The notes beneath the pieces were generated by a model. The model was given only the letters and a program-made list of their open reading frames with translations. It was not told the origin of the DNA and made no database searches. DNA of 64,000 nucleotides from Gemmata palustris (GTDB taxonomy: Bacteria > Planctomycetota > Planctomycetia > Gemmatales > Gemmataceae). The position numbers were made by a program, and so were the translations under genes. The stretch covers positions 8,075,299 to 8,139,298 of the forward strand of contig NZ_JAGKQQ010000001.1 in NCBI RefSeq assembly GCF_017939745.1, written 5' to 3'. Shown piece by piece: positions 52,689 through 62,703 of the stretch (positions are counted from its first letter, which is position 1; every line of letters starts with the position of its first letter).

Positions 52689-54797
52689 CTACTTCGGCTT
52701 GACCACTTCCATGTCGAGGCGGGCAATGAGCGCGCGGACCGTGTCGAGCGTTTCTGTGCCCCCGCTGAGGATGATCGAGTTGGTGCGCGGGTCCGCGCTC
52801 ATCGCGCTCCTCGGGAACAGTTTCTGAAGTACCGGGACCAGTTCTTCGGCCTTCGCGTGCTTCAGGGTGAACACATTGACAAACGCATCCGGTTTCCCGG
52901 GTGCCCCCGAACCGTCGCCCACTCGGGGCGTTGCCGGGACATCGAGTTCCGCGATCCGCTTGAGCGCGTTCTTGAGGTCGTCCGGTGTGCTCGCGACGAT
53001 CAGGACCGCGTTCGTCGTGCGTTCGGCCGCGATGCGCAAGCCCTTCTTCTCGAACTCCTTTTGAATGACCTTTTCCACGGCGTCCGCGCTCGCGTTTTTC
53101 AAAGTTATGACCGCACTGTCACCGCCGGAGTTGCCACGAAGTCCCCCGGTGCCACTGCCGCTGCTCCCGGACGCCGCGCCGCGAGCGGCCTCATTTCGTG
53201 CGTGGTACTTGAGGTACTCGGCTTTGGTCATAGTGCCCTTTTCGGGAAGCGCGATGCCCCCCGCTCGTTCGGTCGCGCTCTTCAGGAAATCGCGCGTCTG
53301 CGGCGGAATCGTGCTGAGATCCACCGTGTCGCCGGTGCTGTTCGTGAGGCGCTGGAGCATCATCCAGCCGCGCTCGGGGTCCGCCCCAACGGGGTTCGTT
53401 CCACCACGGTTCGTTCCACCGCCCGACCCACCGCCGCCCCCGCCGGGCTGTCCGAAGCCCCCGCCACCGGGGAACCCGCCGCTCGAGCCCTCACCGCCGG
53501 GGAACCCGCTGCCACCGAATCCCCCTCCTCCGGGGAAACTGTTCCCGCCCGCACCCCAATTGGAACCCGGTTGACCGAAACTGCCACCGCCGCCGAACCC
53601 ACCGAAGGGGTTAAGCCCGCCCGCGCCACCCTTCTGCTTCTTGAAGACGAGTACGAGTTCCGACTGCCCGAAGCGCTCGGACGAGCAGAACTCCCAGCCG
53701 TCCTTCCCGTGTTGCGTGATCGCCGTCTCGAACGCTTTGCGGTCGCTCTTCACGTCCACAAACTTGTAGTCCCACGCGGCCGCGGGAGCCGTTCCCGACC
53801 GACTGAAGTTGCCGGAACCACCGGGACCGGCGGTTCCGGTCGTGGAACTCGTTCCGGGGCCTTCTGAACCGCTGGAACTGCTCGTGCCCGTACCACCCAG
53901 GTTCGTGGAACCGCTCGTTCCCGTGGTGCTGCCCGCTCCGCCGCTCGAACTGGTGCCGGTCCCGCCACCGGGCGGTTGGGCGTCGGCCTTTGACAGCAGC
54001 GCTGCGCCGCCCGTCAGCCCGAGCGCGGTGATTACCACGCTCGCCATCATCAGTTTCACGCGCATTGAAATACCCCCAGTAAATCCGCGAGCGAGCACCG
54101 ACGCGGCGTTCGTGGCCGCGGTTGGTGTGCTGGGAAAGGCTCTCACCACGTTGAACAGTCGACCCGGCACCGCGCCCGCTGCGCTGGCTGTCATTCCGAT
54201 TCCGAGTGCGGCGGGCGCCACCCCGCGGGCGCTCAATCGCTCCACGAGCCGCTGTCGCGCCTTACAGAGGCGCCCGGACAGCGACCCCAGCGGCCAGCCC
54301 AACCGCGCCGCCGCGTCCGGCTGCGACACGCCCTCGAGGTCGCACAGCACAAAGGCGGTGCGCTCCACTTCCGGGAGCTGCTGAACTTCTTCGTGAACGG
54401 ATCGGACGAGCGCGTCCCAGGTCGCGGACGCCACCGGGCGCTCGGATTCGGGAAGGGACGCGACCTGTTCGCGCCGGCGCCGGCGGGCGCCCGAGCGCTT
54501 CGCGCGAGTAGCGATGCGGACCGCGACCCCGTGCAGCCACGCGGGCACGGTCCGGCCGTCACGGATGGTCGCCGCGGACCGCACGAGCGCGAGGAACACG
54601 GCCTGGAACGCATCTTCCGCGTCGGCGTGGTCGGGGAGCATGTGCCGGCACACGGCCCACACGAGCGGCCCGTGCCGGCGCACGAGTTCTTCAAAGGCCG
54701 CGTGGTCCCGTTCGCGCGTGAAGCGTGCGAGCAGGTCGGCGTCCGGGGTGATCGCCTCGGCTTTGCGGGCGACCGCGTGCAGCAGCGTCGTCATCAC
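52689..54797 (-). CDS. ECF sigma factor fused to membrane anchor and secretin-N-like domains
   Basis: 702 residues. Residues 20-90 are sigma region 2 (DLLARFTRERDHAAFEELVR, DAEDAFQAVFLALVR); 130-190 are region 4 (LPEVERTAFVLCDLEGVSQP, then GWPLGSLSGRLCKARQRL). A membrane helix follows at 248-267 (KLMMASVVITALGLTGGAAL). The rest would lie outside the cytoplasm: Ser/Gly/Thr-rich linker, a DUF4177-like domain at 340-387, a Gly/Phe-rich stretch (395-460), and two secretin N-type domains at about 562-620 (VITLKNASADAVEKVIQKEF) and 641-698 (NVFTLKHAKAEELVPVLQKL). ECF factors with long C-terminal extensions are known in planctomycetes. The giant lipoprotein gene lies 105 bp upstream on the same strand. 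Confidence 0.9.
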   Translation of the reverse strand: MMTTLLHAVARKAEAITPDADLLARFTRERDHAAFEELVRRHGPLVWAVCRHMLPDHADAEDAFQAVFLALVRSAATIRDGRTVPAWLHGVAVRIATRAKRSGARRRRREQVASLPESERPVASATWDALVRSVHEEVQQLPEVERTAFVLCDLEGVSQPDAAARLGWPLGSLSGRLCKARQRLVERLSARGVAPAALGIGMTASAAGAVPGRLFNVVRAFPSTPTAATNAASVLARGFTGGISMRVKLMMASVVITALGLTGGAALLSKADAQPPGGGTGTSSSGGAGSTTGTSGSTNLGGTGTSSSSGSEGPGTSSTTGTAGPGGSGNFSRSGTAPAAAWDYKFVDVKSDRKAFETAITQHGKDGWEFCSSERFGQSELVLVFKKQKGGAGGLNPFGGFGGGGSFGQPGSNWGAGGNSFPGGGGFGGSGFPGGEGSSGGFPGGGGFGQPGGGGGGSGGGTNRGGTNPVGADPERGWMMLQRLTNSTGDTVDLSTIPPQTRDFLKSATERAGGIALPEKGTMTKAEYLKYHARNEAARGAASGSSGSGTGGLRGNSGGDSAVITLKNASADAVEKVIQKEFEKKGLRIAAERTTNAVLIVASTPDDLKNALKRIAELDVPATPRVGDGSGAPGKPDAFVNVFTLKHAKAEELVPVLQKLFPRSAMSADPRTNSIILSGGTETLDTVRALIARLDMEVVKPK

Positions 54798-54902
54798 AAC
54801 TAGGTTCCCGCGCCGCGGCGGTTCCTACCAGTGGTGTAAAAATGAGAAACCCCGGCCGGCGCGCACGGGGCGCACCGACCGGGGAGGCGATGTCGTTCAG
54901 GA

Positions 54903-57900
54903 CTACTTCGTCGTTATAATGTTTGATTTGATCAGAATGTTCCCTACAACTATCTGGTTATTCCTACCGTCAGGTGGGATGAGAACCAGTGTCAGGCTCT
55001 TGGGGATCTTGTCTTTCACGTCCGCGTCGGTTTTAAACGTAGTGTTTTTCCCGAGCGCTTGCGTCGCCCACGCAGATACCACCTTTCCGAAGTTGCTGTT
55101 GTCGAGTTTGTAAAGGTTGTCCTCGAATTTCACCTCGACGGAAGTACTCGGCCCGTCGGCAATCCCGACCTTCACGATCGCGAGAGCTCCAATAGGGGGG
55201 GCTTGGATGGCCGCACTCACGGTCTTGGTGCTTGCCGTTACCGTTCCTTTCGTCGAATCGAATGTGTAGTCCAGCTCGACCGTCGCGTTTTTCGCCAGTT
55301 GGTACATGTTGACTCGCGCGGCTTGTCGGAACGCGGTGACGCGTAACACACCGTATACTTCCTGCGACGTTCCGCCCTCCGGGGTGACCCGGAGGGTGAC
55401 GCCGGTCGGGAACCGGCTCTCGAAGTCAGCCGTCGAGTCGAAGGGTTTGGCCGTGAACTGGTTGAACCAGGCATGGACCAGCGCCTGGAAGTCCGCTCCG
55501 TCCAGTTTGTACGTCCCGGTCGTGTCAGCGGTTGCCGTGGCGGACCCGGATACCCCAGCGATGTCGACCTTGATCGTTTTCGGGAACGTTCCGGGCGCGA
55601 ATCGCCCAGCAATCATGACTGGATCGGAAGTGACGGCACCGAACGTAGCGGTGTACGGTCCCGCCACCTTATCCGCTGTCGTGCTGTATCCGATATTCAG
55701 CTTCGATTCGTTCGTTAGGTAGTATCCGTCGGGTTGGACGGAATTGACAACCGGTACGAGTAGTTCGCGACTGACGCCGTATGGGGTGGCGACGTGAACC
55801 GCCACCGTTGCACCATTGAGTGGGATCAGGTCCGGGCCGAAATCCACCTGCATGACCTGGCGGCTGAGCAAGGTCATCTTGGTCGGACTTCCCTTTGAAA
55901 CTTCTCGATTCCCCACGATCACGCGCGTGCGGAGCGGACTGAAATGGTTGCCGACCAGGAACAGCGTGGTCGACTTGGTTGCGGAGGCACCGGGCGCACC
56001 GTACCACCCGTACAGCTCTGGAGCGAGGTCCGTGGTCGAGTTGCTGAACAACTGGAACCCGCCGAGACTACCCTCTGTCGGTACCGGGAACGTAACCGTC
56101 TGCATCGGCAGCCGGGCCTCCAACTGTTCGGCCCGTTTAATCAGCCGGGCCGCGTCGCCGTCGCGGTAGCAGTTCGCGTCGGTCAGCCCGCACCCGGTGT
56201 TCTTAATCGCTTGGACCGTCTTCCCCAATTTCACTGCTTGGGTGTGATCGAAGACCTTGTGCTTCGGATTCGCGAGCCCGAAGAAGTTTGAGGTAGTGTT
56301 CAGAGTAACCGCCGGGACGAACGACGGCATGATGACCATTGCGACACATTCTCGCGGTCCCGGTTCCAGCCTCCGCTGGCGGAGCAACTGATTCTTGTTC
56401 GGTCCGCCGGCGATCAAATCGCGGGCGATAACCGTTATGTTGCCGGGCGTGTCGGGCGTCTGGTACCGCGGGTAGAAGCGCCAGCCGAACGTGTCGGACC
56501 CGTGAGCGAACCCCACCTGGGTGCGGTTCACGTCGATCGTCTCGTACTCGGCCTCCAACCGCCGGGCGTACCGTGTGAGTTGGTTAAAGTTCATGAATCC
56601 GTGGGAGAACGCCAGCGACAGTGCGAGTTGCAATTCCCGGCGGGTGGACAGCCGGTCGGCAAGGTTTTGTTCCTGAACGGCCGGGTCGAGGGCGAACACA
56701 TGTACCGGCCAGCGGGCCGCAACGTAAGCGTTGAACGCCTGCCGCGCGTCGGGCGACGGGTTCGGGCGATAGTAGTCCAGCCACACGCCACAGTGCGGTA
56801 GCGCCACCCCGCGGGACGAGGCCGTTTCTTTCATGTCGGCGACAAGGCGGTCGGTCAGGAGTGCCGAATCGACGATTAGAGCCCAAGCCAGAGCCGCGGT
56901 CGTGGAGAACTGGGGATCCTTGTCGAGCTCCCCGTAGCCGGGCGGCGGCTCTGGTTTGGTGTGATTCAAGTGACTACGGTAGATCTCGCGCTGACAGTAC
57001 AATTGAGATTCGTCCCGGTTCCGAACGTAGCCCGTCAGGGCTGGCGTGCAGAACTTTTCCAGCAAGTCGTGATTGCCCTCCTTCGTCGTTTCAGGACTGC
57101 TCGCTTTTGCCAGGAGCTGGTAGCCGGCCTCCAATTCTTGTTTGAGGAACGCTTGGACGTCCGGCAAGTGCGCGTACCCTTGTGTAGCAATTTGCTTTCC
57201 GAGCGCTTGATTGGCCTTGAATGCCACCTCAAAAGCGAACGCTGCGCCGTATACTTCCACGTATTGCGACGATGGCATCGCTTGGCGATTGCGGGTGCCG
57301 GGGCTGAAGGGTGTTTTCACAGCACTAAGATCGCGAAATGTGGTCGTTATTTTTGAGTACGACCGTGTGATTTTTGATTTTCTATCTTGAGTTGTACGCT
57401 TGTCGATTTTATCTTTGGGGAACATTTTGACAGATGATTTATTGAATTTGTCAATGGGTACCTTTTTAACTTCATCGCTATCTTCATTGTATATTAATAC
57501 ATTTATTATATTGTAAAGGTCTGCTAGGTCTTCATCGCCTTCGGCATTTTTTAGGATAGTCTTTTGGACCTCAAGGGGGATTTTGTTGAACTGACATTTA
57601 AATTCATCAAGAGTCTCAGCTTTCGCCGCATCTTCAAATACGGGGAGATTCCGGACGATCCACCGGTATTCCGGTGTCAACAGATCGCGAGCCTCTTTCG
57701 AGTCCAGGAACTTCGTCAGCGGAAAACCGAGTTGGTCCACGAGGTCGTTGATGACGAGGTTGCGGAACGTGGTCGGGAGCAGGTCTTCGCCGAGTACCGG
57801 CGTAAGGGTCATGGTAATCTCGGCCCCGTGACCGGTGTCCGTGTGCTTGCCCGGAAGGACGGACACCGGAATGCGGAACAGGCGCATATCGTACCCCGGT

Positions 57901-58697
57901 GAGTCCGCGGTGTCGTCCCCCTCGTTGGTCCGGCGGATCTGAGCGAGCAGGTCGAGGTACCGCTTCTTCTGCTCCAGGTACCGCTCGGGTTCGAGTGCTA
58001 GAGACAGTTTCTCGTCGGTTTGACGCAGAAAATTATTCTGAAATTTCAGCCCATCGCGGTCGATGAACGCTCCGATGTCACCTGCGGTACTAGTGGTGGT
58101 TCCGTTTTTTGTCTCCACGACCAACCCCGGGATCGCGGGAGCGGCCGGCGGATTGGCCGGCGGGTTGGCCGGTGGGATCAGGATCGTCTGATCCTTGTCC
58201 AAAACCACGATGTTGTCCTGGTTCGTCGGGTCGAGGGGGTTACCACTGGTGTCGCGCCGAAGGTACCGCCCGGCGGGCAGAACTTGGCTGCGGACCCCTC
58301 GCACCGGTGTCTCCAGTGATGCGCTCAGAGCTGTGGCATTCAGTAAGAATGCTTGGTCCTGTCGGGCGATCGAGCCTTGTAAACTTTCCTTGAAGCTGGC
58401 CAAGTCCTTTACCATTTGCTCTTCAAACTGCTCACGGTACAGCGTGAGCCGGGCTTGGCCCCACACGTCGGGCACTTTGGCGGCCACGCTCCCGTGCCAG
58501 TCGATGTGCTTTTCCAGGTGGTCCAGGTCGCTGGCCGCCGCGTGCATCGTCGGTTTGGTTAGCACCTTCGGGTCGCACACCGACTTCGGGCACCCGTCGT
58601 CCCCGCACGGTGGTTTGATGAGCGTCTGACACGCCGCCAGCGCGAGCGGCAGCAGTATCGCCGCGCCGTGCCCCATTCGCCGCAATCCCGTTCTCAT
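54903..58697 (-). CDS. giant outer-envelope lipoprotein with IPT/TIG-like domain
   Basis: 1264 residues from the ATG at 58695-58697 (MRTGLRRMGHGAAILLPLAL), preceded by GGGGGGATCG. The lipobox LALAAC makes Cys22 the lipid anchor. Cys-rich residues follow (CGDDGCPKSVC). The first half is mostly helical (LEKHIDWHG, YLEQKKRYLDLLAQI). A segment at about 350-455 is AT-rich at DNA level and Lys/Asp/Asn-rich in protein (LYNIINVLIYNEDSDE; FNKSSVKMFPKDKI). An IPT/TIG-like beta domain lies near 930-1010 (TTLFLVGNHFSPLRTRVIVG). The C-terminal part is beta-rich. No enzyme motif is seen. The sigma factor gene follows 105 bp downstream. Confidence 0.82.
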   Translation of the reverse strand: MRTGLRRMGHGAAILLPLALAACQTLIKPPCGDDGCPKSVCDPKVLTKPTMHAAASDLDHLEKHIDWHGSVAAKVPDVWGQARLTLYREQFEEQMVKDLASFKESLQGSIARQDQAFLLNATALSASLETPVRGVRSQVLPAGRYLRRDTSGNPLDPTNQDNIVVLDKDQTILIPPANPPANPPAAPAIPGLVVETKNGTTTSTAGDIGAFIDRDGLKFQNNFLRQTDEKLSLALEPERYLEQKKRYLDLLAQIRRTNEGDDTADSPGYDMRLFRIPVSVLPGKHTDTGHGAEITMTLTPVLGEDLLPTTFRNLVINDLVDQLGFPLTKFLDSKEARDLLTPEYRWIVRNLPVFEDAAKAETLDEFKCQFNKIPLEVQKTILKNAEGDEDLADLYNIINVLIYNEDSDEVKKVPIDKFNKSSVKMFPKDKIDKRTTQDRKSKITRSYSKITTTFRDLSAVKTPFSPGTRNRQAMPSSQYVEVYGAAFAFEVAFKANQALGKQIATQGYAHLPDVQAFLKQELEAGYQLLAKASSPETTKEGNHDLLEKFCTPALTGYVRNRDESQLYCQREIYRSHLNHTKPEPPPGYGELDKDPQFSTTAALAWALIVDSALLTDRLVADMKETASSRGVALPHCGVWLDYYRPNPSPDARQAFNAYVAARWPVHVFALDPAVQEQNLADRLSTRRELQLALSLAFSHGFMNFNQLTRYARRLEAEYETIDVNRTQVGFAHGSDTFGWRFYPRYQTPDTPGNITVIARDLIAGGPNKNQLLRQRRLEPGPRECVAMVIMPSFVPAVTLNTTSNFFGLANPKHKVFDHTQAVKLGKTVQAIKNTGCGLTDANCYRDGDAARLIKRAEQLEARLPMQTVTFPVPTEGSLGGFQLFSNSTTDLAPELYGWYGAPGASATKSTTLFLVGNHFSPLRTRVIVGNREVSKGSPTKMTLLSRQVMQVDFGPDLIPLNGATVAVHVATPYGVSRELLVPVVNSVQPDGYYLTNESKLNIGYSTTADKVAGPYTATFGAVTSDPVMIAGRFAPGTFPKTIKVDIAGVSGSATATADTTGTYKLDGADFQALVHAWFNQFTAKPFDSTADFESRFPTGVTLRVTPEGGTSQEVYGVLRVTAFRQAARVNMYQLAKNATVELDYTFDSTKGTVTASTKTVSAAIQAPPIGALAIVKVGIADGPSTSVEVKFEDNLYKLDNSNFGKVVSAWATQALGKNTTFKTDADVKDKIPKSLTLVLIPPDGRNNQIVVGNILIKSNIITTK

Positions 58698-58990
58698 GAG
58701 CGATCCCCCCGAGTTACCTATCCCCTCTGGGCGAGCCCGGCCCCAACCGGGACACACCGACTGCTACCCCGAACTGATTGTCTTATCTTGGGTCGTCTTT
58801 TACGGTCGATTGACTTGAAGCGATTGTGTGGCTCGTGACCGCGAGGGAGTTCCGGGCGGGCCCAATATTTCCTCAAGATTGTCAGGCCCGCGCGCGGTGC
58901 CTCGCGCCCACTCTACCGCTTGACTCGCGCGCGTGCCCGGGGACAATGGCGCCCGGTCCGCGCCGTCATTACTCTCCCGGAGCTCCTCTC
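58698..58990. promoter_or_regulatory. divergent gap between lipoprotein and ALDH genes
   Basis: 293 bp between the starts of the lipoprotein gene (minus) and the aldehyde dehydrogenase gene (plus). An AT-richer part at 58770-58820 is the likely promoter area. No clear hexamer pair, hairpin or small gene was found. Confidence 0.45.
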
Positions 58991-60481
58991 ATGGCCACCG
59001 CCACCGCACCGACCGCAGCGAAGCCCGCTCGCGCCAAACCCCGCGTCGTCGATCAGAAGATGCTGATCGGCGGAAAGTGGGTGAACAGCGCCAGCGGCAA
59101 GACGTTCGCCACCACCGACCCGACGGACGGGTCGGTCATCTGCAACGTCGCGGAGGGGGACAAGGCCGACATCGATCTCGCGGTGAGGGCCGCGCGCGAG
59201 GCGTTTGAGAACGGGCCGTGGGCGCGCATGACCCCGAGCGACCGCGGTCGGCTGCTCAACAAGCTCGCGGATGCCGTGGAGGAGCACAAAGAGGAGCTCG
59301 CCGCGCTCGAATCGCTCGACAACGGCAAGCCCATTAACGACGCGCTGGCCGCCGACCTGCCGCTGAGCATCGCGTGCTACCGCTACTACGCGGGCTGGGC
59401 CGACAAGATTTATGGCCAGACCATTCCCATCAACGGCCCGTTCTTCACGTACACCCGGCACGAACCGATCGGCGTCGTGGGGCAGATCATCCCGTGGAAC
59501 TTCCCGCTCCTGATGCAGGCGTGGAAGTGGGGGCCGGCACTCGCGTGCGGTAACACCCTCGTGCTGAAGCCCGCGGAGCAGACCCCACTTACCGCCCTTC
59601 GCGTCGCGCAACTCGCGCAGGAAGTCGGGTTCCCCGACGGCGTGATTAACGTCGTCCCCGGGTACGGCCCCACCGCGGGCGCGGCCCTTTCGGGGCACAT
59701 GGACGTGGACAAGATCGCGTTCACGGGCGAAACCGGGACCGGCAAGATCGTGATGACCGCGGCGGCGCAGTCCAACCTCAAGCGCGTGTCGCTGGAACTC
59801 GGCGGGAAGTCTCCCAACATCGTGTTCGCCGACGCGGACCTCGACGCCGCGGTCGAGGGGGCGTACTTCGGGCTGTTCTTCAACCAGGGGCAGTGCTGCT
59901 GCGCCGGGAGTCGACTGTTCGTGCAGGACTCGGTGTACGATGCGTTCGTCGCGAAGATCGTCGAGAAGGCGAAGGGGCGCAAGGTCGGCGACCCGTTCGC
60001 GCCGGACACCGAGCAGGGGCCGCAAGTGAGTCAGGAGCAGTTTGACCGCGTGCTCGGCTACATCGCGGCGGGTCAAAAGGACGGCGCGAAGATGCTCACG
60101 GGCGGCGGGCGCGTGGGCGAAAAGGGGTACTTCGTGCAGCCGACCGTGTTCGGCGACGTGAAGGACGACATGAGGATCGCGCAAGAAGAGATCTTCGGGC
60201 CGGTGATGAGCATTCTGCGCTTCAAGGACGCCGAAGAAGTCATCGCTCGCGGCAATCGCACCAATTACGGTCTCGCCGCAGCGGTGTGGACGAAGGATGT
60301 AAAGAAGGCCCTGCGCCTGGCGAACGGGCTGCGGGCCGGAACGGTGTGGGTGAACTGTTTTGACGTGTTTGATGCCGGGGCGCCGTTCGGTGGGTTCAAG
60401 ATGTCCGGCATCGGCCGCGAATTGGGACAATACGCGCTACAGCTATACACCGAAGTGAAGACTGTTACGATGGCAATGTGA
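58991..60481 (+). CDS. NAD(P)-dependent aldehyde dehydrogenase
   Basis: 496 residues from the ATG at 58991; the frame extends upstream but without family features. The ALDH superfamily signs are [20 protein letters not shown], then [12 protein letters not shown] with the general-base Glu, and the nucleophile Cys in [25 protein letters not shown] and [12 protein letters not shown] follow near the C-terminus. The best match is to the class of retinal/betaine/generic ALDH enzymes. The substrate is not clear. The short Ala/Pro/Lys N-terminus ([17 protein letters not shown]) is not a typical signal peptide. A hairpin follows 26 bp past the stop. Confidence 0.94.
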   Translation: MATATAPTAAKPARAKPRVVDQKMLIGGKWVNSASGKTFATTDPTDGSVICNVAEGDKADIDLAVRAAREAFENGPWARMTPSDRGRLLNKLADAVEEHKEELAALESLDNGKPINDALAADLPLSIACYRYYAGWADKIYGQTIPINGPFFTYTRHEPIGVVGQIIPWNFPLLMQAWKWGPALACGNTLVLKPAEQTPLTALRVAQLAQEVGFPDGVINVVPGYGPTAGAALSGHMDVDKIAFTGETGTGKIVMTAAAQSNLKRVSLELGGKSPNIVFADADLDAAVEGAYFGLFFNQGQCCCAGSRLFVQDSVYDAFVAKIVEKAKGRKVGDPFAPDTEQGPQVSQEQFDRVLGYIAAGQKDGAKMLTGGGRVGEKGYFVQPTVFGDVKDDMRIAQEEIFGPVMSILRFKDAEEVIARGNRTNYGLAAAVWTKDVKKALRLANGLRAGTVWVNCFDVFDAGAPFGGFKMSGIGRELGQYALQLYTEVKTVTMAM

Positions 60482-60506
60482 TACGTGATCGTGCGATCTT
60501 CTGACT

Positions 60507-60533
60507 GTAACCGGCCTCACAGCGGCCGGTTAC
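60507..60533 (+). terminator. terminator hairpin of ALDH gene
   Basis: A perfect 10-bp stem GTAACCGGCC/GGCCGGTTAC (60507-60516 with 60524-60533) with a seven-base loop. The outer bases TCTTC and GAAGA also pair. It lies 26 bp past the stop. Confidence 0.7.
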
Positions 60534-60604
60534 GGAAGACAGCTCATCAACACGATGGCGATGTGGGTGGCGTGAGTGCCGCGTTTACTGGCAACACACT
60601 TCGC

Positions 60605-60658
60605 TCGCGAACGCACTTGTGATGGCGCGCTCGGTCGGCGCATTGAGTGCGTTCGCGA
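60605..60658. repeat. 13-bp inverted repeat
   Basis: The arms 60605-60617 and 60646-60658 are perfect reverse complements (TCGCGAACGCACT) with a 28-base spacer. It lies in a non-coding gap and could be a hairpin or an operator-like site. Confidence 0.65.
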
Positions 60659-60734
60659 ATTGCTCATTCTGAGAGTAGATGTTGATTATTAATTGTGCTT
60701 GATTAATTAGGCCGTTTTAAGCTGGCCAGTCTAC

Positions 60735-60764
60735 TTGCCTTTTTCAAGCTCTCGCGTGTAAACT
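60735..60764 (+). promoter_or_regulatory. promoter-like pair before DUF1559 copy 3
   Basis: TTGCCT (60735-60740), an 18-bp spacer and TAAACT (60759-60764). It would give a 5' leader of about 220 bases before the ATG at 60994. Confidence 0.45.
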
Positions 60765-60993
60765 GTAGTTCGCTCAATTCGGTTCGTTTGTCCGCCATCG
60801 CCCCCGCCCGCCTTGCCGCCGATCGCCTACTAAATCGCCCCGGTGCTGAGGTTTTTTTAAAGAGCGAACTACGTTCGAGGCGGCGCACGCCGCTTCCGGC
60901 GCGAGCGCGCGACTTTTCAGGAACTTCACGTCTTCGGCGCACGAACGGTGGGCCGGTTCGGATCTATTTCTCTCTCTAGGTCTGGAGTCTTGA

Positions 60994-61917
60994 ATGAGAC
61001 GGAACCGTGCATTTACGCTGATTGAACTTCTCGTTGTGATCGCCATCATCGCCATTCTGATCGGACTCTTACTCCCCGCGGTGCAAAAGGTTCGTGAGGC
61101 CGCTGCCCGGATGAGCTGCCAGAACAACTTGAAGCAGTTCGGGCTGGCCATGCACAACTACCACGACGCGAACAACACGCTCCCCTACGGCGGTCAGCGG
61201 ACCCCGCGGCGGACGTTCTACGTCGAGATCTGGGCGTACCTGGAACAGACCGCGCTGGCCAACCAGTACAACCTGCAGGCCGGGTTCTACGAGGTGCCGA
61301 ACTGCACCCAGTCGACGACGGGCTTGGTGGCCCAGCCGCTCAAGATGTACTACTGCCCGAGCGACCGACCGGGTGCGATGTGGACATACGACCCGTACAC
61401 CCGCGTGCGCGGGAACTACGTCGCCAACTACGGCGGCAACTACCTGTTCGCCGAGGGCTCGGGTGTTGACCCCGCCGACGGCCCGTTCGGGTGGGTGTCC
61501 AGTGGCGGGTTCGGGGGCTACGTCCCGTACCGCCGGACGCTGGTCGGGATCAGCGACGGCACCTCGAACACGCTCATGCTGTCCGAAACGCGGCTCCCGG
61601 CCCAGGACAACGCCACCGACGGGCGCGGGGACGTCATGAACGACGGGAACTCGCACTGGTTCATGACACTCAACACCCCGAACGCGGGGATCGACCGGAA
61701 CTCGAACGTGTGCTGGCCGAGCGTGGCCGCGAACCCGGACCAGACGATGCCCTGCATCCAGGCCGGCGACAATCTGATGAGCGCCCGGAGCAAGCACACG
61801 GGCGGGGTGAACGCCGTGCGGTGCGACGGCTCGGTCGCGTTCTACACGAACTCGATCAACGCGGGCGCTTGGAAAGCCCTGGGAACGGCCACCCACGGAG
61901 ACCTGGTCAGTGAGTAA
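60994..61917 (+). CDS. DUF1559 pseudopilin-like protein (copy 3)
   Basis: 307 residues. A very short leader (MRRNRA) precedes [15 protein letters not shown], with cleavage expected after Ala6. Downstream features: [38 protein letters not shown] and the C-terminal signature [20 protein letters not shown]. The protein has the full family length. Its stop overlaps the start of the lipoprotein gene by eight bases, the tightest coupling of the four pairs. A ribosome-binding site is not obvious (GGTCTGGAG lies 9-17 bases upstream). Confidence 0.94.
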   Translation: MRRNRAFTLIELLVVIAIIAILIGLLLPAVQKVREAAARMSCQNNLKQFGLAMHNYHDANNTLPYGGQRTPRRTFYVEIWAYLEQTALANQYNLQAGFYEVPNCTQSTTGLVAQPLKMYYCPSDRPGAMWTYDPYTRVRGNYVANYGGNYLFAEGSGVDPADGPFGWVSSGGFGGYVPYRRTLVGISDGTSNTLMLSETRLPAQDNATDGRGDVMNDGNSHWFMTLNTPNAGIDRNSNVCWPSVAANPDQTMPCIQAGDNLMSARSKHTGGVNAVRCDGSVAFYTNSINAGAWKALGTATHGDLVSE

Positions 61918-62344
61918 TCCCATCCGAACCCGAGCCCGCGTTGCGCTCGCCGCCTTACTATTAACGTGTGCGTTCCTGGCCGGCTGTGGCGGGCCGCCAC
62001 GAGCCGAAGTAACTGGAACCGTGACCCTGGACGGCGTACCGGTCGAGAACGGGATTATCCAGTTCTACCCGGCGGGCGGAGCCGGCCAGAGTGCCGGCGG
62101 GGGGATTGAGAACGGGAAGTACAAGGTCGATGCCTCGGTCGGTGAAATGACGGTCACCATCAACGCATCGAAAGTGGTCGGCAAGCACAAGCTGTTCGAC
62201 ACGAAAGAGAGCCCGGAAGTGGACACGATCCAGGAACTCGTCCCGCCCGAGTACAACAAGCAGAGCACCCTCAAGATCACGCTCAAACCGGGGGTGAACG
62301 AGAGCGTGAACTTCGAGCTGAAGGGCACCAAGAAGAAGAAGTAA
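61910..62344 (+). CDS. lipoprotein partner of DUF1559 copy 3
   Basis: 144 residues from a GTG at 61910. The signal [15 protein letters not shown] ends in lipobox FLAGC. The mature part has the beta-sandwich outline seen in its relatives: [20 protein letters not shown], then [20 protein letters not shown] and [20 protein letters not shown]. The C-terminus is Lys-rich (ELKGTKKKK). The start lies inside the last codons of the DUF1559 gene, so the two are translated together. A hairpin ends the unit 36 bp past the stop. Confidence 0.9.
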   Translation: MSNPIRTRARVALAALLLTCAFLAGCGGPPRAEVTGTVTLDGVPVENGIIQFYPAGGAGQSAGGGIENGKYKVDASVGEMTVTINASKVVGKHKLFDTKESPEVDTIQELVPPEYNKQSTLKITLKPGVNESVNFELKGTKKKK

Positions 62345-62703
62345 AACCGACCCGAGGGCGCCTGAACGCACTCGGATTGCGACCCGGTGGGGGCAATGGT
62401 GTCCACACCGGGTCGTTGCGTTTGAAGGCGCTGGTCGCGTCGTGGCCCGGGCGTTTTGTCTGGCTTCGGGCTCCTCCTGCTCCCAAATTCGGCTGCGGAT
62501 CACTCAAGTAACTTCGATGTTCGCGCGGCAAGGCTCTTGTTATGAGGTGATTAGCAGCACGTTAGTACCGCTCGGTTGATCTCATTTTCACATTTTTTCG
62601 CACTTGACTCTTGCCCATTTAACCAGGTGGGGTTATTGTCGGGTCTGTCATTTCGTTGATTGCTCGCATCAATCATTCGCCCTCTCTCTCCCGGGGTTCT
62701 GTC
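62345..62703. other. 359-bp gap between the two DUF1559 units
   Basis: It holds the terminator hairpin of the upstream unit (62380-62415) and an AT-richer segment at 62540-62660 that is the probable promoter area of DUF1559 copy 4. TTGACT (62604) and TTGCCC (62611) are possible -35 hexamers, but no good -10 follows at the right distance. No gene seen. Confidence 0.5.
62380..62415 (+). terminator. terminator hairpin of DUF1559-lipoprotein unit 3
   Basis: A perfect 10-bp stem CGACCCGGTG/CACCGGGTCG (62380-62389 with 62406-62415), loop of 16 bases, followed by TTGCGTTTG. Confidence 0.65.

Larger units (their letters stand above)
60482..60993. other. 512-bp gap between ALDH and DUF1559 genes
   Basis: It contains the ALDH terminator hairpin (60507-60533), a 13-bp inverted repeat (60605-60658), an AT-rich tract at 60660-60720 and a promoter-like pair (60735-60764) giving a long 5' leader before the DUF1559 gene. 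No open frame here looks like a gene. Confidence 0.55.

Noticed and set aside
58913-60430. A 505-codon minus-strand frame opposite the aldehyde dehydrogenase
   Set aside because: Shadow of conserved ALDH codons.
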